NCBI GenBank assembly: GCA_024278235.1
Contig: JAJRTO010000100.1
Span: 1 to 37,398 of the forward strand
Direction of reading: 5' to 3'
Length of the DNA: 37,398 bases
Source of the DNA: Candidatus Poribacteria bacterium
Lineage (GTDB): Bacteria > Poribacteria > WGA-4E > JAJRTO01
Part shown: in pieces, positions 15,963 through 23,748 of the stretch
Layout of the letters: each line of letters begins with the position of its first letter
Numbering within the stretch: the first letter of the stretch is position 1
The notes under the pieces: model-generated
What the model saw: the letters and a program-made list of their open reading frames with translations, nothing else
The model's database searches: none
Told to the model about the DNA's origin: nothing
Translations under genes and position numbers: made by a program

Positions 15963-15991
15963 TTGCATTCTACAGCAACTTGTGATATATT
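15963..15991 (+). promoter_or_regulatory. Sigma70-type promoter of the nusA operon
   Basis: TTGCAT (15963-15968) and TATATT (15986-15991) are separated by 17 bases. Transcription would begin near 15998, giving a leader of about 200 bases before nusA, with two hairpins. Part of this promoter lies inside the transposase scar. Confidence 0.5.
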
Positions 15992-16014
15992 TGTTGAGGT
16001 GTTCTGATAATAAG

Positions 16015-16032
16015 AGGTAGCTTCGGCTATCT
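16015..16032 (+). promoter_or_regulatory. Leader hairpin with UUCG tetraloop
   Basis: AGGTAGC and GCTATCT form a 7-bp stem with one G-U pair, closed by the very stable TTCG tetraloop. It would be the first structure in the nusA leader RNA. Confidence 0.55.
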
Positions 16033-16043
16033 GGTTCCGCTGG

Positions 16044-16074
16044 AGAGTGGGATTTCGCCCGCTCTTTTTATTTT
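16044..16074 (+). terminator. Intrinsic terminator-like hairpin in the nusA leader
   Basis: AGAGTGGG (16044-16051) and CCCGCTCT (16058-16065) form an 8-bp stem with one T-G pair around ATTTCG, followed by TTTTTATTTT. There is no plus-strand gene just upstream to terminate, so it is best read as a leader attenuator. Such hairpins are typical in front of rimP-nusA operons, where transcript ends can be controlled by NusA. Here it is 126 bases ahead of the nusA ATG. Confidence 0.7.
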
Positions 16075-16200
16075 GTCAGTCTATCTTCAGCAGATGTCAG
16101 TTACGAATTGCCAGTGTTTGCAGTAGAAGAGCAGGGATATGCTCTAATGTGGGCACGGACTGCGCTTTTGACCCAAAGATCGGGATGTGGAGAAGTCATA

Positions 16201-17520
16201 ATGAACGGTGATATGTCTACCATTCTTCGGCAGCTCATTGCTCAGAAGGATCTTACGGAGGACGTCCTCATTGATGCCGTCCAAGCTGCCTTGCAGGCAG
16301 CAGCCAAGAAACGTTATGGAGCCGTCCACGACGTTCAGGTCGATTTTGATGCAGCAGCCGGTGAAGTCAGGGTGTTCGTGACGAAACAGGTTGTCGATAT
16401 TATGCGCAGCTATGCCACAGAGATTCCTATTGAAGAAGCGCAAAAACTCGATCCTACCGTACAAGTTGGGGATCTGATTCAGGTTCAGGCGGATACTCGC
16501 GACTTTGGACGGATCGAAGCCCAGACGGCCCGGCAGATCCTGGTACAAAAGCTGAAGGAAGCTGAGCGTGAGATGATCTATGAGGAATACAAGGATCGCG
16601 AAGGTGAGATTGTGATAGGCGTTGTCCAACGTATCGAACGGGGAGATGTATTCTTTGAATTGGAGCGGACCGAGGGCATCTTACCCTATTCTGAGCAGGT
16701 ACGTCGCGAAACCTATCACCGAGGTGATCAGATGCGCTGTCTGATTATCGAAGTCCCCTCCAATCCCAAGGGAGCCCCGATATTGCTTTCACGTGCGGAT
16801 CCAGGTTTGATCGCTCGTTTGTTTGAGCTGGAAGTGCCCGAGATTTATGATGGTCTCGTACGAATCATGGCGATTGCGCGCGATCCAGGAGATCGTGCCA
16901 AAGTCGCTGTTGCGGCAACCGATGAGAATATCGATGCGGTAGGGACATGTGTGGGGATGCGAGGTTCAAGAGTGCAAATGGTGGTCCGTGAACTTCGAGG
17001 TGAGAAAATAGACATCCTTGAATGGAGCCCTGATCCGGAAGTTTTCATTGCGAATGCACTCAGTACGCCTGCAAAGATCACCCGTGTTATAGTTGATGAG
17101 GAAAGTGAAACGGCTGAAGTCATCGTCCCGGAAGATCAACTCTCACTCGCGATCGGCCGCAGAGGGCAGAATGCCCGTCTCGCAGCCCGGCTGACCGGCT
17201 GGAAGATCGACATTGTTAGCGGGTCAGAAACACAAACTTCTGTTCGGGACCGGATGCTTGATGACGTGTTTAAATCTGAGGAGGAGCTGACGCAGGAGCC
17301 ATCGAGCGAAGAAAGTACTGAGGAAACGGCTGCGGATTTGACTCGGATACCAGGGATCGGAGAGAAAACGGCCGCCATATTGCAGGAACACGGCTATGCT
17401 GAAGTGGAAACGATTGCGAACACCAGCACTGAGAAACTCTCGATGGTGCCAGGGGTAGGTGTAAAAACTGCGGAACGTATAATCCAGGCGGCGAAACAGT
17501 TGATAGAAGGTGCAGGATAG
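16201..17520 (+). CDS. nusA: Transcription termination/antitermination factor NusA
   Basis: A 439-residue RNA polymerase-binding factor controlling pausing, termination and antitermination. The ATG at 16201 has TGGAGAAG about 7 bases upstream and yields the normal N-terminus (MSTILRQLIAQKDLTEDVL). An open frame from 16108 is discussed as a possible rimP relic. Domains in order: N-terminal polymerase-binding domain (1-125), S1 (about 135-200, VVQRIERGDVFFELE), two KH domains (about 230-345, with GMRGSRVQ and AIGRRGQNARLAA), an acidic Ser/Glu linker, and a C-terminal helix-hairpin-helix pair (RIPGIGEKTA, MVPGVGVKTAERI, about 385-435). It is the first intact gene of the operon and overlaps rnpM by one base. 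Confidence 0.97.
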   Translation: MNGDMSTILRQLIAQKDLTEDVLIDAVQAALQAAAKKRYGAVHDVQVDFDAAAGEVRVFVTKQVVDIMRSYATEIPIEEAQKLDPTVQVGDLIQVQADTRDFGRIEAQTARQILVQKLKEAEREMIYEEYKDREGEIVIGVVQRIERGDVFFELERTEGILPYSEQVRRETYHRGDQMRCLIIEVPSNPKGAPILLSRADPGLIARLFELEVPEIYDGLVRIMAIARDPGDRAKVAVAATDENIDAVGTCVGMRGSRVQMVVRELRGEKIDILEWSPDPEVFIANALSTPAKITRVIVDEESETAEVIVPEDQLSLAIGRRGQNARLAARLTGWKIDIVSGSETQTSVRDRMLDDVFKSEEELTQEPSSEESTEETAADLTRIPGIGEKTAAILQEHGYAEVETIANTSTEKLSMVPGVGVKTAERIIQAAKQLIEGAG

Positions 17521-17789
17521 TGGCTGAACCGATACGAACCTGTGTTGGCTGTCGCAAGCGCTCTCCCAAGCGTGCGCTGCTTCGGTTCGTAACCACTGCA
17601 GATGGAAAAGTCAAGGTCGATAAAACGGGAAAAATGTCTGGTCGTGGTGCCTATGTCTGTCCTACGTTGGAATGCGTTGATGCTGCCATGCATGCGAAGA
17701 AGCTGCAGCGTCCGTTACGATGCCAACTCAGTGATATCACGATTGCAGAACTGAAGGATGAGTTGGCTCATACAATTCAACAGGCTTGA
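17520..17789 (+). CDS. rnpM: RNase P modulator / YlxR family RNA-binding protein
   Basis: An 89-residue member of the YlxR (DUF448) family, shown in Bacillus subtilis to bind and modulate RNase P. The signature RTCVGCRKR is at residues 7-14, followed by LLRFV and GRGAYVC, which form the conserved positively charged RNA-binding surface. The GTG start shares its G with the TAG stop of nusA, so translation is tightly coupled. This nusA-ylxR-infB order is standard. The C-terminal 25 residues are less conserved. Confidence 0.93.
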   Translation: MAEPIRTCVGCRKRSPKRALLRFVTTADGKVKVDKTGKMSGRGAYVCPTLECVDAAMHAKKLQRPLRCQLSDITIAELKDELAHTIQQA

Positions 17790-17860
17790 GTCATAAAGGT
17801 CTATCATCCCCTCGGGTTTATAGGCCCATAACTCTTAGACCCATTGAGCCATCGACTCAT

Positions 17861-17868
17861 AAGGAGGT
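17861..17868 (+). promoter_or_regulatory. Full-consensus ribosome binding site of infB
   Basis: AAGGAGGT, a perfect anti-16S match, sits 9 bases before the infB ATG. It is the strongest such site in the operon. The 88-base gap after rnpM is otherwise free of genes. Confidence 0.85.
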
Positions 17869-17877
17869 AGCGAGTCT

Positions 17878-19869
17878 ATGAAAAAAAGCGAAAGTAAGAA
17901 GCAACAAAAAAGGAACGTCAGGGTCTATGAACTTGCGAAGGAAATGGAGCTTTCTAGTAAGGAATTGATAGAAGAACTGCGCGGCTATGGCATCTCTATC
18001 AAAAGCCATATGAGTACACTAGATCCTGAAACCGTAGAACTGATTCTTGCTGAAAGAGAGGAACCAGTCACAGAAGACGAGACACCCGCTCTTGCCGCCA
18101 AAGATGAACCGGTAGAGCCTGACGTATTACAGATTCAAGAGGGAACTACCGTTGGGCAATTGGCGGAGCAGTTAGGACAACGCGCTACTGAGATCATCAC
18201 CCATCTCATGACAATGGGGATCATGGCCCACATCAATCAGTCTCTTGACTATGATGTTCTCGAGAAGCTCGCTGATCACTATGATTTTCATCCCACAAAA
18301 CAACCATCATTGGAAGAACGCTTAATCGCCCAAGAAGAAGATCATGAAGAGGATCTCGTTCCAAGAGCCCCTGTTGCAACAGTGATGGGGCACGTTGATC
18401 ATGGCAAAACCTCCCTGTTGGATGCGGTTCGCAATACCAGTGTGATCGACACAGAGGCCGGTGGAATTACACAGCACATCAGTGCCTTCTCGGTGGACAT
18501 CGGTGACAAGCGGGTGGTTTTCCTGGACACACCTGGCCATCAGGCTTTTACTGCGATGCGGGCCAGGGGGGCTGAGGTAACGGATGTCGTCGTACTCGTC
18601 GTTGCAGCCGATGATGGGATTATGCCACAGACAGTGGAAGCACTGAACCACGCCAAAGCGGGTAACGTTCCAGTTCTTGTTGCTATCAACAAGATCGATC
18701 TGCCCAATGCCAAGGTCGATCAGGTGAAGCAGCAGTTTGCAGAGTACGACATCGTTCCTGAAGAATGGGGCGGTCAGAATATCTTCGTGGAAATATCAGC
18801 CAAGAACCGGATTGGTATTGACAACCTGCTCGAAATGCTTTTGCTGGAAGCTGAAATGCTTGAACTCAAGGCAAATCCGAACAGGCGTGCCTACGGTGCT
18901 GTGATTGAAGCCAGATTGGATCGTGGGAGAGGCGCCGTTGCAACGGTGCTGATACAGAATGGCACTTTACATATCGGAGATCCTTTCCTCGCAGGGAATT
19001 ATGATGGTCGTGTACGCGCCATGCTGAATGATCGGGGAGAACATGTCAAAGAAGCTGGACCCGCGACTCCGGTTGAGGTGCTAGGCTTTAACGGCGTACC
19101 AGAAGCAGGGGATCGATTCCACGTTGTAGAAAGTGAAAGCCAGGCCAGGGATCTCAGTACACAGAAACTGGCTGACCATAGGAATGCTCAGTTAACACCG
19201 CAAGCGCGTGTGACCCTTGAGGAGGTCTATCGGCAGATCCAGGAAGGGGATGTCAAGGATCTCAATCTGATCCTCAAAGCGGATGTCCAGGGATCTATCG
19301 AGGCACTTGCCGGATCCATCCAGGAACTTAGTGTACGTGAAATCCGGATCCGGATCCTGCATAAAGCCGTTGGTGGGATTACAGAAGCTGATGTGATGCT
19401 CGCAGCCGCTTCAAATGCTGTGATTATCGGTTTTAATGTACGCCCCACACCGGTTGCCATGGCCGCTGCAGAAGCGGAAGGGGTCGAAATCCGCACAGGG
19501 AGCGTTATCTACAGGATTATTTCAGATATTCGTGCGGCAATGGAAGGGATGCTGGAACCGGAAACCCGAGAAGAAATACTGGGCCGTGCTACTGTCCGCC
19601 AGGTCTTCAGGGTACCCCGATTGGGAAGCATCGCAGGTAGTTATGTCAGCAGTGGACGTATCGTTCGCAACGAATCTCTGAGAGTCATCCTCGATAATCG
19701 TGTGATCTATGAAGGTATCGTCCATTCTCTCCGCCGATTCAAAGAAGATGTGCGTGAAGTCCAGGCTGGATACGAATGTGGCATCGGTATGGAAAATTTC
19801 AGTGACTTCAAAGACAACGACATTCTGGAGTGCTACACCCAGATCCAGGTTGCGCGTCAACTAAAATAA
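17878..19869 (+). CDS. infB: Translation initiation factor IF-2
   Basis: A 663-residue GTPase that brings initiator tRNA to the 30S subunit and promotes subunit joining. Two short IF2_N modules are at about 14-60 ([20 protein letters not shown]) and 95-140, with an acidic link. The long repetitive N-terminal region seen in many IF-2 proteins is absent, so this is a short form. The G domain begins with GHVDHGKT (171-178), then GGITQHI, DTPGH, NKID and SAK in order. Domain II, domain III and the C-terminal fMet-tRNA-binding barrel follow, ending [11 protein letters not shown]. It is one base before ylxP. Confidence 0.97.
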   Translation: MKKSESKKQQKRNVRVYELAKEMELSSKELIEELRGYGISIKSHMSTLDPETVELILAEREEPVTEDETPALAAKDEPVEPDVLQIQEGTTVGQLAEQLGQRATEIITHLMTMGIMAHINQSLDYDVLEKLADHYDFHPTKQPSLEERLIAQEEDHEEDLVPRAPVATVMGHVDHGKTSLLDAVRNTSVIDTEAGGITQHISAFSVDIGDKRVVFLDTPGHQAFTAMRARGAEVTDVVVLVVAADDGIMPQTVEALNHAKAGNVPVLVAINKIDLPNAKVDQVKQQFAEYDIVPEEWGGQNIFVEISAKNRIGIDNLLEMLLLEAEMLELKANPNRRAYGAVIEARLDRGRGAVATVLIQNGTLHIGDPFLAGNYDGRVRAMLNDRGEHVKEAGPATPVEVLGFNGVPEAGDRFHVVESESQARDLSTQKLADHRNAQLTPQARVTLEEVYRQIQEGDVKDLNLILKADVQGSIEALAGSIQELSVREIRIRILHKAVGGITEADVMLAAASNAVIIGFNVRPTPVAMAAAEAEGVEIRTGSVIYRIISDIRAAMEGMLEPETREEILGRATVRQVFRVPRLGSIAGSYVSSGRIVRNESLRVILDNRVIYEGIVHSLRRFKEDVREVQAGYECGIGMENFSDFKDNDILECYTQIQVARQLK

Positions 19870-19870
19870 C

Positions 19871-20152
19871 ATGCGTATTGGTGTATGTACCATCTTACTT
19901 AGATTGCCAAACGTTCATTCTCTGAAAGAAAAGAGACGGATCCTAAAGAGTCTAAAGGACCGATTACATCACCGGTTCAACGTATCAGTAGCCGAACTGA
20001 AGTATCAGGATCACCACCAGTGTGCTGAACTTGGTATCGCATACATTACCAATGATCCCCAGCAGGCGAACGTTGTTCTCTCTAAGGTGGCCCGGTTTGT
20101 CGAACAGACGAATCCCGGAGAATTTGCCGATTATTCCATCGAAATCTTATAG
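19871..20152 (+). CDS. ylxP: YlxP / DUF503 family protein
   Basis: A 93-residue protein of the DUF503 family, found in nusA-infB-rbfA operons of many bacteria. The family start VGVCTILLRLPNVHSLKEKR and the middle RFNVSVAEL are clear, followed by a ferredoxin-like alpha/beta pattern. The exact role is unknown; a link to ribosome maturation is implied by its constant location. It begins one base after the infB stop (TAA, C, ATG) and is followed by rbfA after 11 bases, consistent with coupled translation. Confidence 0.92.
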   Translation: MRIGVCTILLRLPNVHSLKEKRRILKSLKDRLHHRFNVSVAELKYQDHHQCAELGIAYITNDPQQANVVLSKVARFVEQTNPGEFADYSIEIL

Positions 20153-20163
20153 GTGTAAGAAAA

Positions 20164-20529
20164 ATGCGAAGTTATAGACGATCCGACCGTGTCGGTGAAC
20201 TGATGCTGCGCGAGATTAGCGATATTATCCACCGGGAGGTCAAGGATCCTCGGATAGGTTTCTGTACGGTGACGCGGGTTATTCTATCGGATGATCTGCA
20301 ATATGCGAAAGTCTACGTAAGCACGATGGGAAAACCTGAGGAGGAAGATAAAACACTCCAGGGACTGGAACGCGCAACTCGTTTCATTCGGCATGAGATA
20401 GGACAGCGGCTCAGACTTCGGCACACACCTGAGATCCGCTTTTTCTCTGACAAGTCTATCGAACACATGGATCATATCAGCCAGCTTCTGAAGCAGATCG
20501 CTCAAGAGGAGTCCACAAAGGAACAGTAA
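20164..20529 (+). CDS. rbfA: 30S ribosome-binding factor RbfA
   Basis: A 121-residue KH-fold protein needed for late 16S rRNA processing and cold adaptation. The family helix RRSDRVGELMLREISDIIHREVKDPRIG is present (quoted as the region at residues 4-31), followed by the strand FCTVTRVILSDDLQYAKVYV and the conserved RLRHTPEIRFF near residue 85. Length is typical. Its TAA stop overlaps the ATG of nrnA by one base (TAATG). Confidence 0.95.
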   Translation: MRSYRRSDRVGELMLREISDIIHREVKDPRIGFCTVTRVILSDDLQYAKVYVSTMGKPEEEDKTLQGLERATRFIRHEIGQRLRLRHTPEIRFFSDKSIEHMDHISQLLKQIAQEESTKEQ

Positions 20530-21593
20530 TGCGTTCGATGGATGTCGATACCATGGCGGCTATGTCTCAAGTGATAGCAGCCTATGAACACTTTACAATT
20601 TCTACACATATTCACCCTGATGGCGATGCGATAGGTAGTCAGTTAGCGTTTTACTCCTTCCTGAAAGAACTCGGCAAACACGTTGTACTGATCAATAGAG
20701 ACCCTGTACCGGCCAATCTTCGTTTCTTGCCGAATGCCGACGAGATCTCCGCTCAACTTCCAAGTCAACCATCTGAGGTGTTGATTGTACTCGATGCAGG
20801 CGACCTAACGCGCATCGGTGAAGAACTGGTGGAACCCCTGCGCCCACAGTATCTCACACTCAATATCGATCACCACGCCCATTGTTGTGAGTTCGGTGAT
20901 TACAATCTCATCATGCCCGAAGCCTGTGCGACCGCAGAAATCCTATACTATTTCTTCACCAAACACGCGCAGAACCTGGGAATCACCAGAGGGGATGAGA
21001 TTGGACATGAACGGGCTGTGTGTCTTTATACTGGCATTATGTATGATACCGGATGCTTCCGATACTCGAACGCGACACCAGCGGCCCATCAAGTTGCAGC
21101 GGAGCTGGTCACCGAAGGTGTCGCTGTCGATGAAATCTACGACAGCGTCTATGAATGCATTCCTGTCCGAAAGATACGCCTGCTATCGGATGTATTACAG
21201 ACATTCCGGTTGTCGTGTGAGGAAAGATGTGCCTGGCTCTATGTGACCCAGCAGATGTTGAAAGAACACGGTGCTACGGAAGAAGATCTCGATGGATTCA
21301 TCAACTATATACGGGCTATCGACACCGTTGAGGTCGCATTGTTGTTTAGTGAAACCAGACAGGGCAAGACCAAAGTGAGTTTCCGCTCAAAAGGTGCCGT
21401 GGATGTGGGCGCTATCTCGGCATCATTAGGGGGCGGAGGCCACCAGCGGGCGGCAGGTTGTACCTTATCAGAAGACCGAATCGTCGTCATTCCATACGTT
21501 GTAAAGAAGGTTGGAGAGGCCATATCCAGCAATGCCAATTCCATCGACAAAGACACAAACCGAAGTGATTCACGGGCTCCTCAATGTGAATAA
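20529..21593 (+). CDS. nrnA: Bifunctional oligoribonuclease/PAP phosphatase NrnA (DHH family)
   Basis: A 354-residue DHH/DHHA1 phosphoesterase that removes nucleotides from short oligoribonucleotides and can dephosphorylate pAp. Metal motifs are visible in order: HIHPDGDAIG at about 28-37, VLDAGD, NIDHHAHC (the DHH motif), and YTGIMYDTG. The DHHA1 substrate-binding domain ends with GGGGHQRAAGC. The start overlaps the rbfA stop as TAATG. The last 62 bases overlap truB. In this operon it would finish the decay of short RNAs produced by PNPase. Confidence 0.93.
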   Translation: MRSMDVDTMAAMSQVIAAYEHFTISTHIHPDGDAIGSQLAFYSFLKELGKHVVLINRDPVPANLRFLPNADEISAQLPSQPSEVLIVLDAGDLTRIGEELVEPLRPQYLTLNIDHHAHCCEFGDYNLIMPEACATAEILYYFFTKHAQNLGITRGDEIGHERAVCLYTGIMYDTGCFRYSNATPAAHQVAAELVTEGVAVDEIYDSVYECIPVRKIRLLSDVLQTFRLSCEERCAWLYVTQQMLKEHGATEEDLDGFINYIRAIDTVEVALLFSETRQGKTKVSFRSKGAVDVGAISASLGGGGHQRAAGCTLSEDRIVVIPYVVKKVGEAISSNANSIDKDTNRSDSRAPQCE

Positions 21594-22269
21594 GCCGGCA
21601 GGACTGACCTCGCGCAAGGTCGTGGACCGAGTGCGCCGGATCGCAGGGATGCGGAAAGCAGGCCATGCAGGCACACTGGATCCGGATGCGACAGGCGTTC
21701 TTCTTATATGCCTTGGGGATGCCACGAAGTTGTTCAGTCACTTGCAGAAAGGGAGCAAGGAGTACATTGGTACGATGGTGTTGGGAATGGAAACCGACAC
21801 ACAGGATGCAAGTGGTACCGTCATAGCAGTAGGGAATGCGGGTCTAACGACATGGGATGGTATCGAGAGAATCTTGCCGCGCTTTGTGGGTGAGATCAAG
21901 CAGATTCCCCCTATGTTTTCTGCCGTGAAACACCGGGGGAAGCGGCTATACAGCTTAGCGAGGAAAGGCATTCAGGTTCCACGGGAACCCCGATTGATCA
22001 CGGTCTATGAGCTGGAGATTCTTTGGGTTCGTCTGCCGGAGATCCGCTTTCGCGTTGTGTGTTCCACAGGCACCTACGTCCGAACACTGGCGGCAGATAT
22101 AGGGGCCCATCTTGGCTGTGGTGCCCATCTACGTGATCTGATCCGCACCCGTTCGGGTCCCTTTGGCGTTGAAAATGCCGTATCTCTTGAATCGCTTAGC
22201 CGTGAGCAATTGCTTTCGCATATCTATTCTATCGAGGATGTATGTGAGTTGTTTTCTCAACAAGATTAG
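21532..22269 (+). CDS. truB: tRNA pseudouridine-55 synthase TruB
   Basis: A 245-residue enzyme that forms pseudouridine at position 55 of the T arm of tRNAs. The N-terminus has LLNVNKPAGLTS, then HAGTLDPDATGVLL, whose Asp in GTLDP is the catalytic nucleophile. VCSTGTYVRTLAADIG and GAHLRDLIRTRSGPF complete the family pattern. The start is uncertain. The ATG at 21532 has GGAGAGG 12 bases upstream; a GTG at 21565 would give a family-typical N-terminus; a TTG at 21511 sits directly against an AGG. Either way it overlaps the 3' end of nrnA in another frame. Confidence 0.95.
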   Translation: MPIPSTKTQTEVIHGLLNVNKPAGLTSRKVVDRVRRIAGMRKAGHAGTLDPDATGVLLICLGDATKLFSHLQKGSKEYIGTMVLGMETDTQDASGTVIAVGNAGLTTWDGIERILPRFVGEIKQIPPMFSAVKHRGKRLYSLARKGIQVPREPRLITVYELEILWVRLPEIRFRVVCSTGTYVRTLAADIGAHLGCGAHLRDLIRTRSGPFGVENAVSLESLSREQLLSHIYSIEDVCELFSQQD

Positions 22270-22342
22270 CACTCTGGTGATTTTGCTTCTCCCCCTCGCA
22301 TCCCGGTTTGGTTCTGGCTTGACCAGGTTAGGAGAATAGAAC

Positions 22343-23263
22343 TTGCGGGTTCTCGAGGACCTTGCAGATGTCCACTTTGACTTCGACACAGTTCTGACAT
22401 TCGGTGCATTTGATGGGGTGCATATTGGGCACCAGGCGGTTATCGATGAGGTGGTCGCGAACGCTGGGCTGACGGATAGGCGAAGTGTCGTATTATCCTT
22501 TTACCCTCATCCAAAACGCTTCCTGGATCCCGGGAATTGTCCGCCATGCCTCACGGCCCGGCACAAAAAAATAGCTCTGATCAAATCGCTCGGTGTCGAT
22601 ATCCTTCTACTGGTGCGACTGGAAGGTTGGTTATCCCAGATGCAACCAAGAGAGTTCATCGAAGATGTCCTGTGTGATCGGTTGAGCACACGCCATATTA
22701 TTGTCGGCTACGACAGTGAATTTGGCTATAGGCGTCAGGGAAATGCCAGGGTGTTACAGGAGATCGCTGCTCCACTTGAGGTCGCTGTGGATATCATATC
22801 TCCCCGGCGCATCGGCGGTGAAGTGATTAGTAGTACGCGCGTCCGCGAAACGATCGCAGCAGGCGAACTGAGGCTTGCATCCCGTATGCTGGGGAGAAAC
22901 CACTCAGTACAGGCAAAGGTGATTGTCGGTCAAAAACTTGGACGCCAGATTGGTTTCCCGACGGCGAATCTACTCGTGGAAGATCAAATGTTACCGTCGC
23001 GAGGAGTCTATGCTGTGTATACCCGGCTGGATGGCTCAATCCACAAGGCTGTGCTAAATATCGGTACACGACCGACGTTCCATGGAACCTGTGTCCAGAT
23101 TGAAGCACACCTGCTTGACTTTGATAGGGATATCTACGGTGAAGTAGTGGAAATTGAGTTTGTGGAACGTATCCGGGATGAAAGGCAATTTGAGACCGTT
23201 GAATTACTTGTCACCCAGATAAGACAGGATATTGCCGTTGCAGGATCTTTGCTGGAGCGTTGA
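22343..23263 (+). CDS. ribF: Bifunctional riboflavin kinase / FAD synthetase RibF
   Basis: A 306-residue enzyme that phosphorylates riboflavin to FMN and adenylylates it to FAD. The N-terminal nucleotidyltransferase half has TFGAFDGVHIGHQAV (family GxFDGxHxGH) and ISSTRVRE. The C-terminal kinase half has GRQIGFPTANL, GVYAVY and NIGTRPTF. The start is a TTG at 22343 with AGGAG 8 bases upstream; no ATG fits better. Presence between truB and rpsO is the common arrangement. The 73-base gap after truB holds no other gene. Confidence 0.95.
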   Translation: MRVLEDLADVHFDFDTVLTFGAFDGVHIGHQAVIDEVVANAGLTDRRSVVLSFYPHPKRFLDPGNCPPCLTARHKKIALIKSLGVDILLLVRLEGWLSQMQPREFIEDVLCDRLSTRHIIVGYDSEFGYRRQGNARVLQEIAAPLEVAVDIISPRRIGGEVISSTRVRETIAAGELRLASRMLGRNHSVQAKVIVGQKLGRQIGFPTANLLVEDQMLPSRGVYAVYTRLDGSIHKAVLNIGTRPTFHGTCVQIEAHLLDFDRDIYGEVVEIEFVERIRDERQFETVELLVTQIRQDIAVAGSLLER

Positions 23264-23271
23264 AACCCACC

Positions 23272-23300
23272 TTGACAGAAATGCTCCAATGGAGTACTAT
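23272..23300 (+). promoter_or_regulatory. Consensus-like promoter upstream of rpsO
   Basis: A perfect TTGACA (23272-23277) and TACTAT (23295-23300) are 17 bases apart. The spacer contains the small palindrome CTCC-AAT-GGAG. Transcription would start near 23307, giving rpsO-pnp its own promoter in addition to readthrough from nusA, as known in other bacteria. Confidence 0.65.
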
Positions 23301-23327
23301 TTCTGTTAGTTGTCAGTAGACAGAAGG

Positions 23328-23352
23328 CAGAAGTTCAATGTCGGTTCTTCTG
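23328..23352 (+). promoter_or_regulatory. Leader hairpin before rpsO
   Basis: CAGAAG and CTTCTG form a perfect 6-bp stem with a 13-base loop in the leader of about 120 bases. S15 represses its own mRNA through leader structures in several bacteria, each with a different fold, so this leader is a reasonable place to look. No known S15 leader class is recognised. Confidence 0.35.
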
Positions 23353-23425
23353 AATTCTGGATTTTCGAAGTGACTGGTACTATTATCCACTGGCATTATC
23401 ATCCGGAAGGGAGGTGAAACAAAGA

Positions 23426-23716
23426 GTGGCTTTAACGAAGGAACAGAAACAGACAATCATTACGGAATATGGGCTGCAGGATCACGACACCGGCTCGCCT
23501 GAAGTACAGGTAGCACTGATCACAACCCGTATCAACTACCTGACGGAACACTTTAGACAGCACAAGAAAGATCACCATTCAAGGCGCGGGCTTTATAAGC
23601 TCGTTGGTCAGCGTCGACGGTTACTGCGATATCTTCATAGAACCGATATCGAGCGCTATCGCTCGCTGATCGTACGGCTGAATATTCGCGATCAGTTCTC
23701 AGCAAGAAGACGCTAG
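23426..23716 (+). CDS. rpsO: 30S ribosomal protein S15
   Basis: A 96-residue primary 16S rRNA-binding protein, slightly longer than the usual 89. The GTG at 23426 gives the canonical start [12 protein letters not shown] and has GGGAGGTG 9 bases upstream. A GTG 12 bases earlier lies inside that ribosome site and is rejected. [31 protein letters not shown] and [12 protein letters not shown] are family signatures, with the basic rRNA-binding loop. The tail SARRR is extended. A strong promoter lies upstream; pnp follows after 32 bases in the classical rpsO-pnp pair. Confidence 0.97.
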   Translation: MALTKEQKQTIITEYGLQDHDTGSPEVQVALITTRINYLTEHFRQHKKDHHSRRGLYKLVGQRRRLLRYLHRTDIERYRSLIVRLNIRDQFSARRR

Positions 23717-23748
23717 CCATCAGCCTGGAGACTACGGAGGAAAAAACA

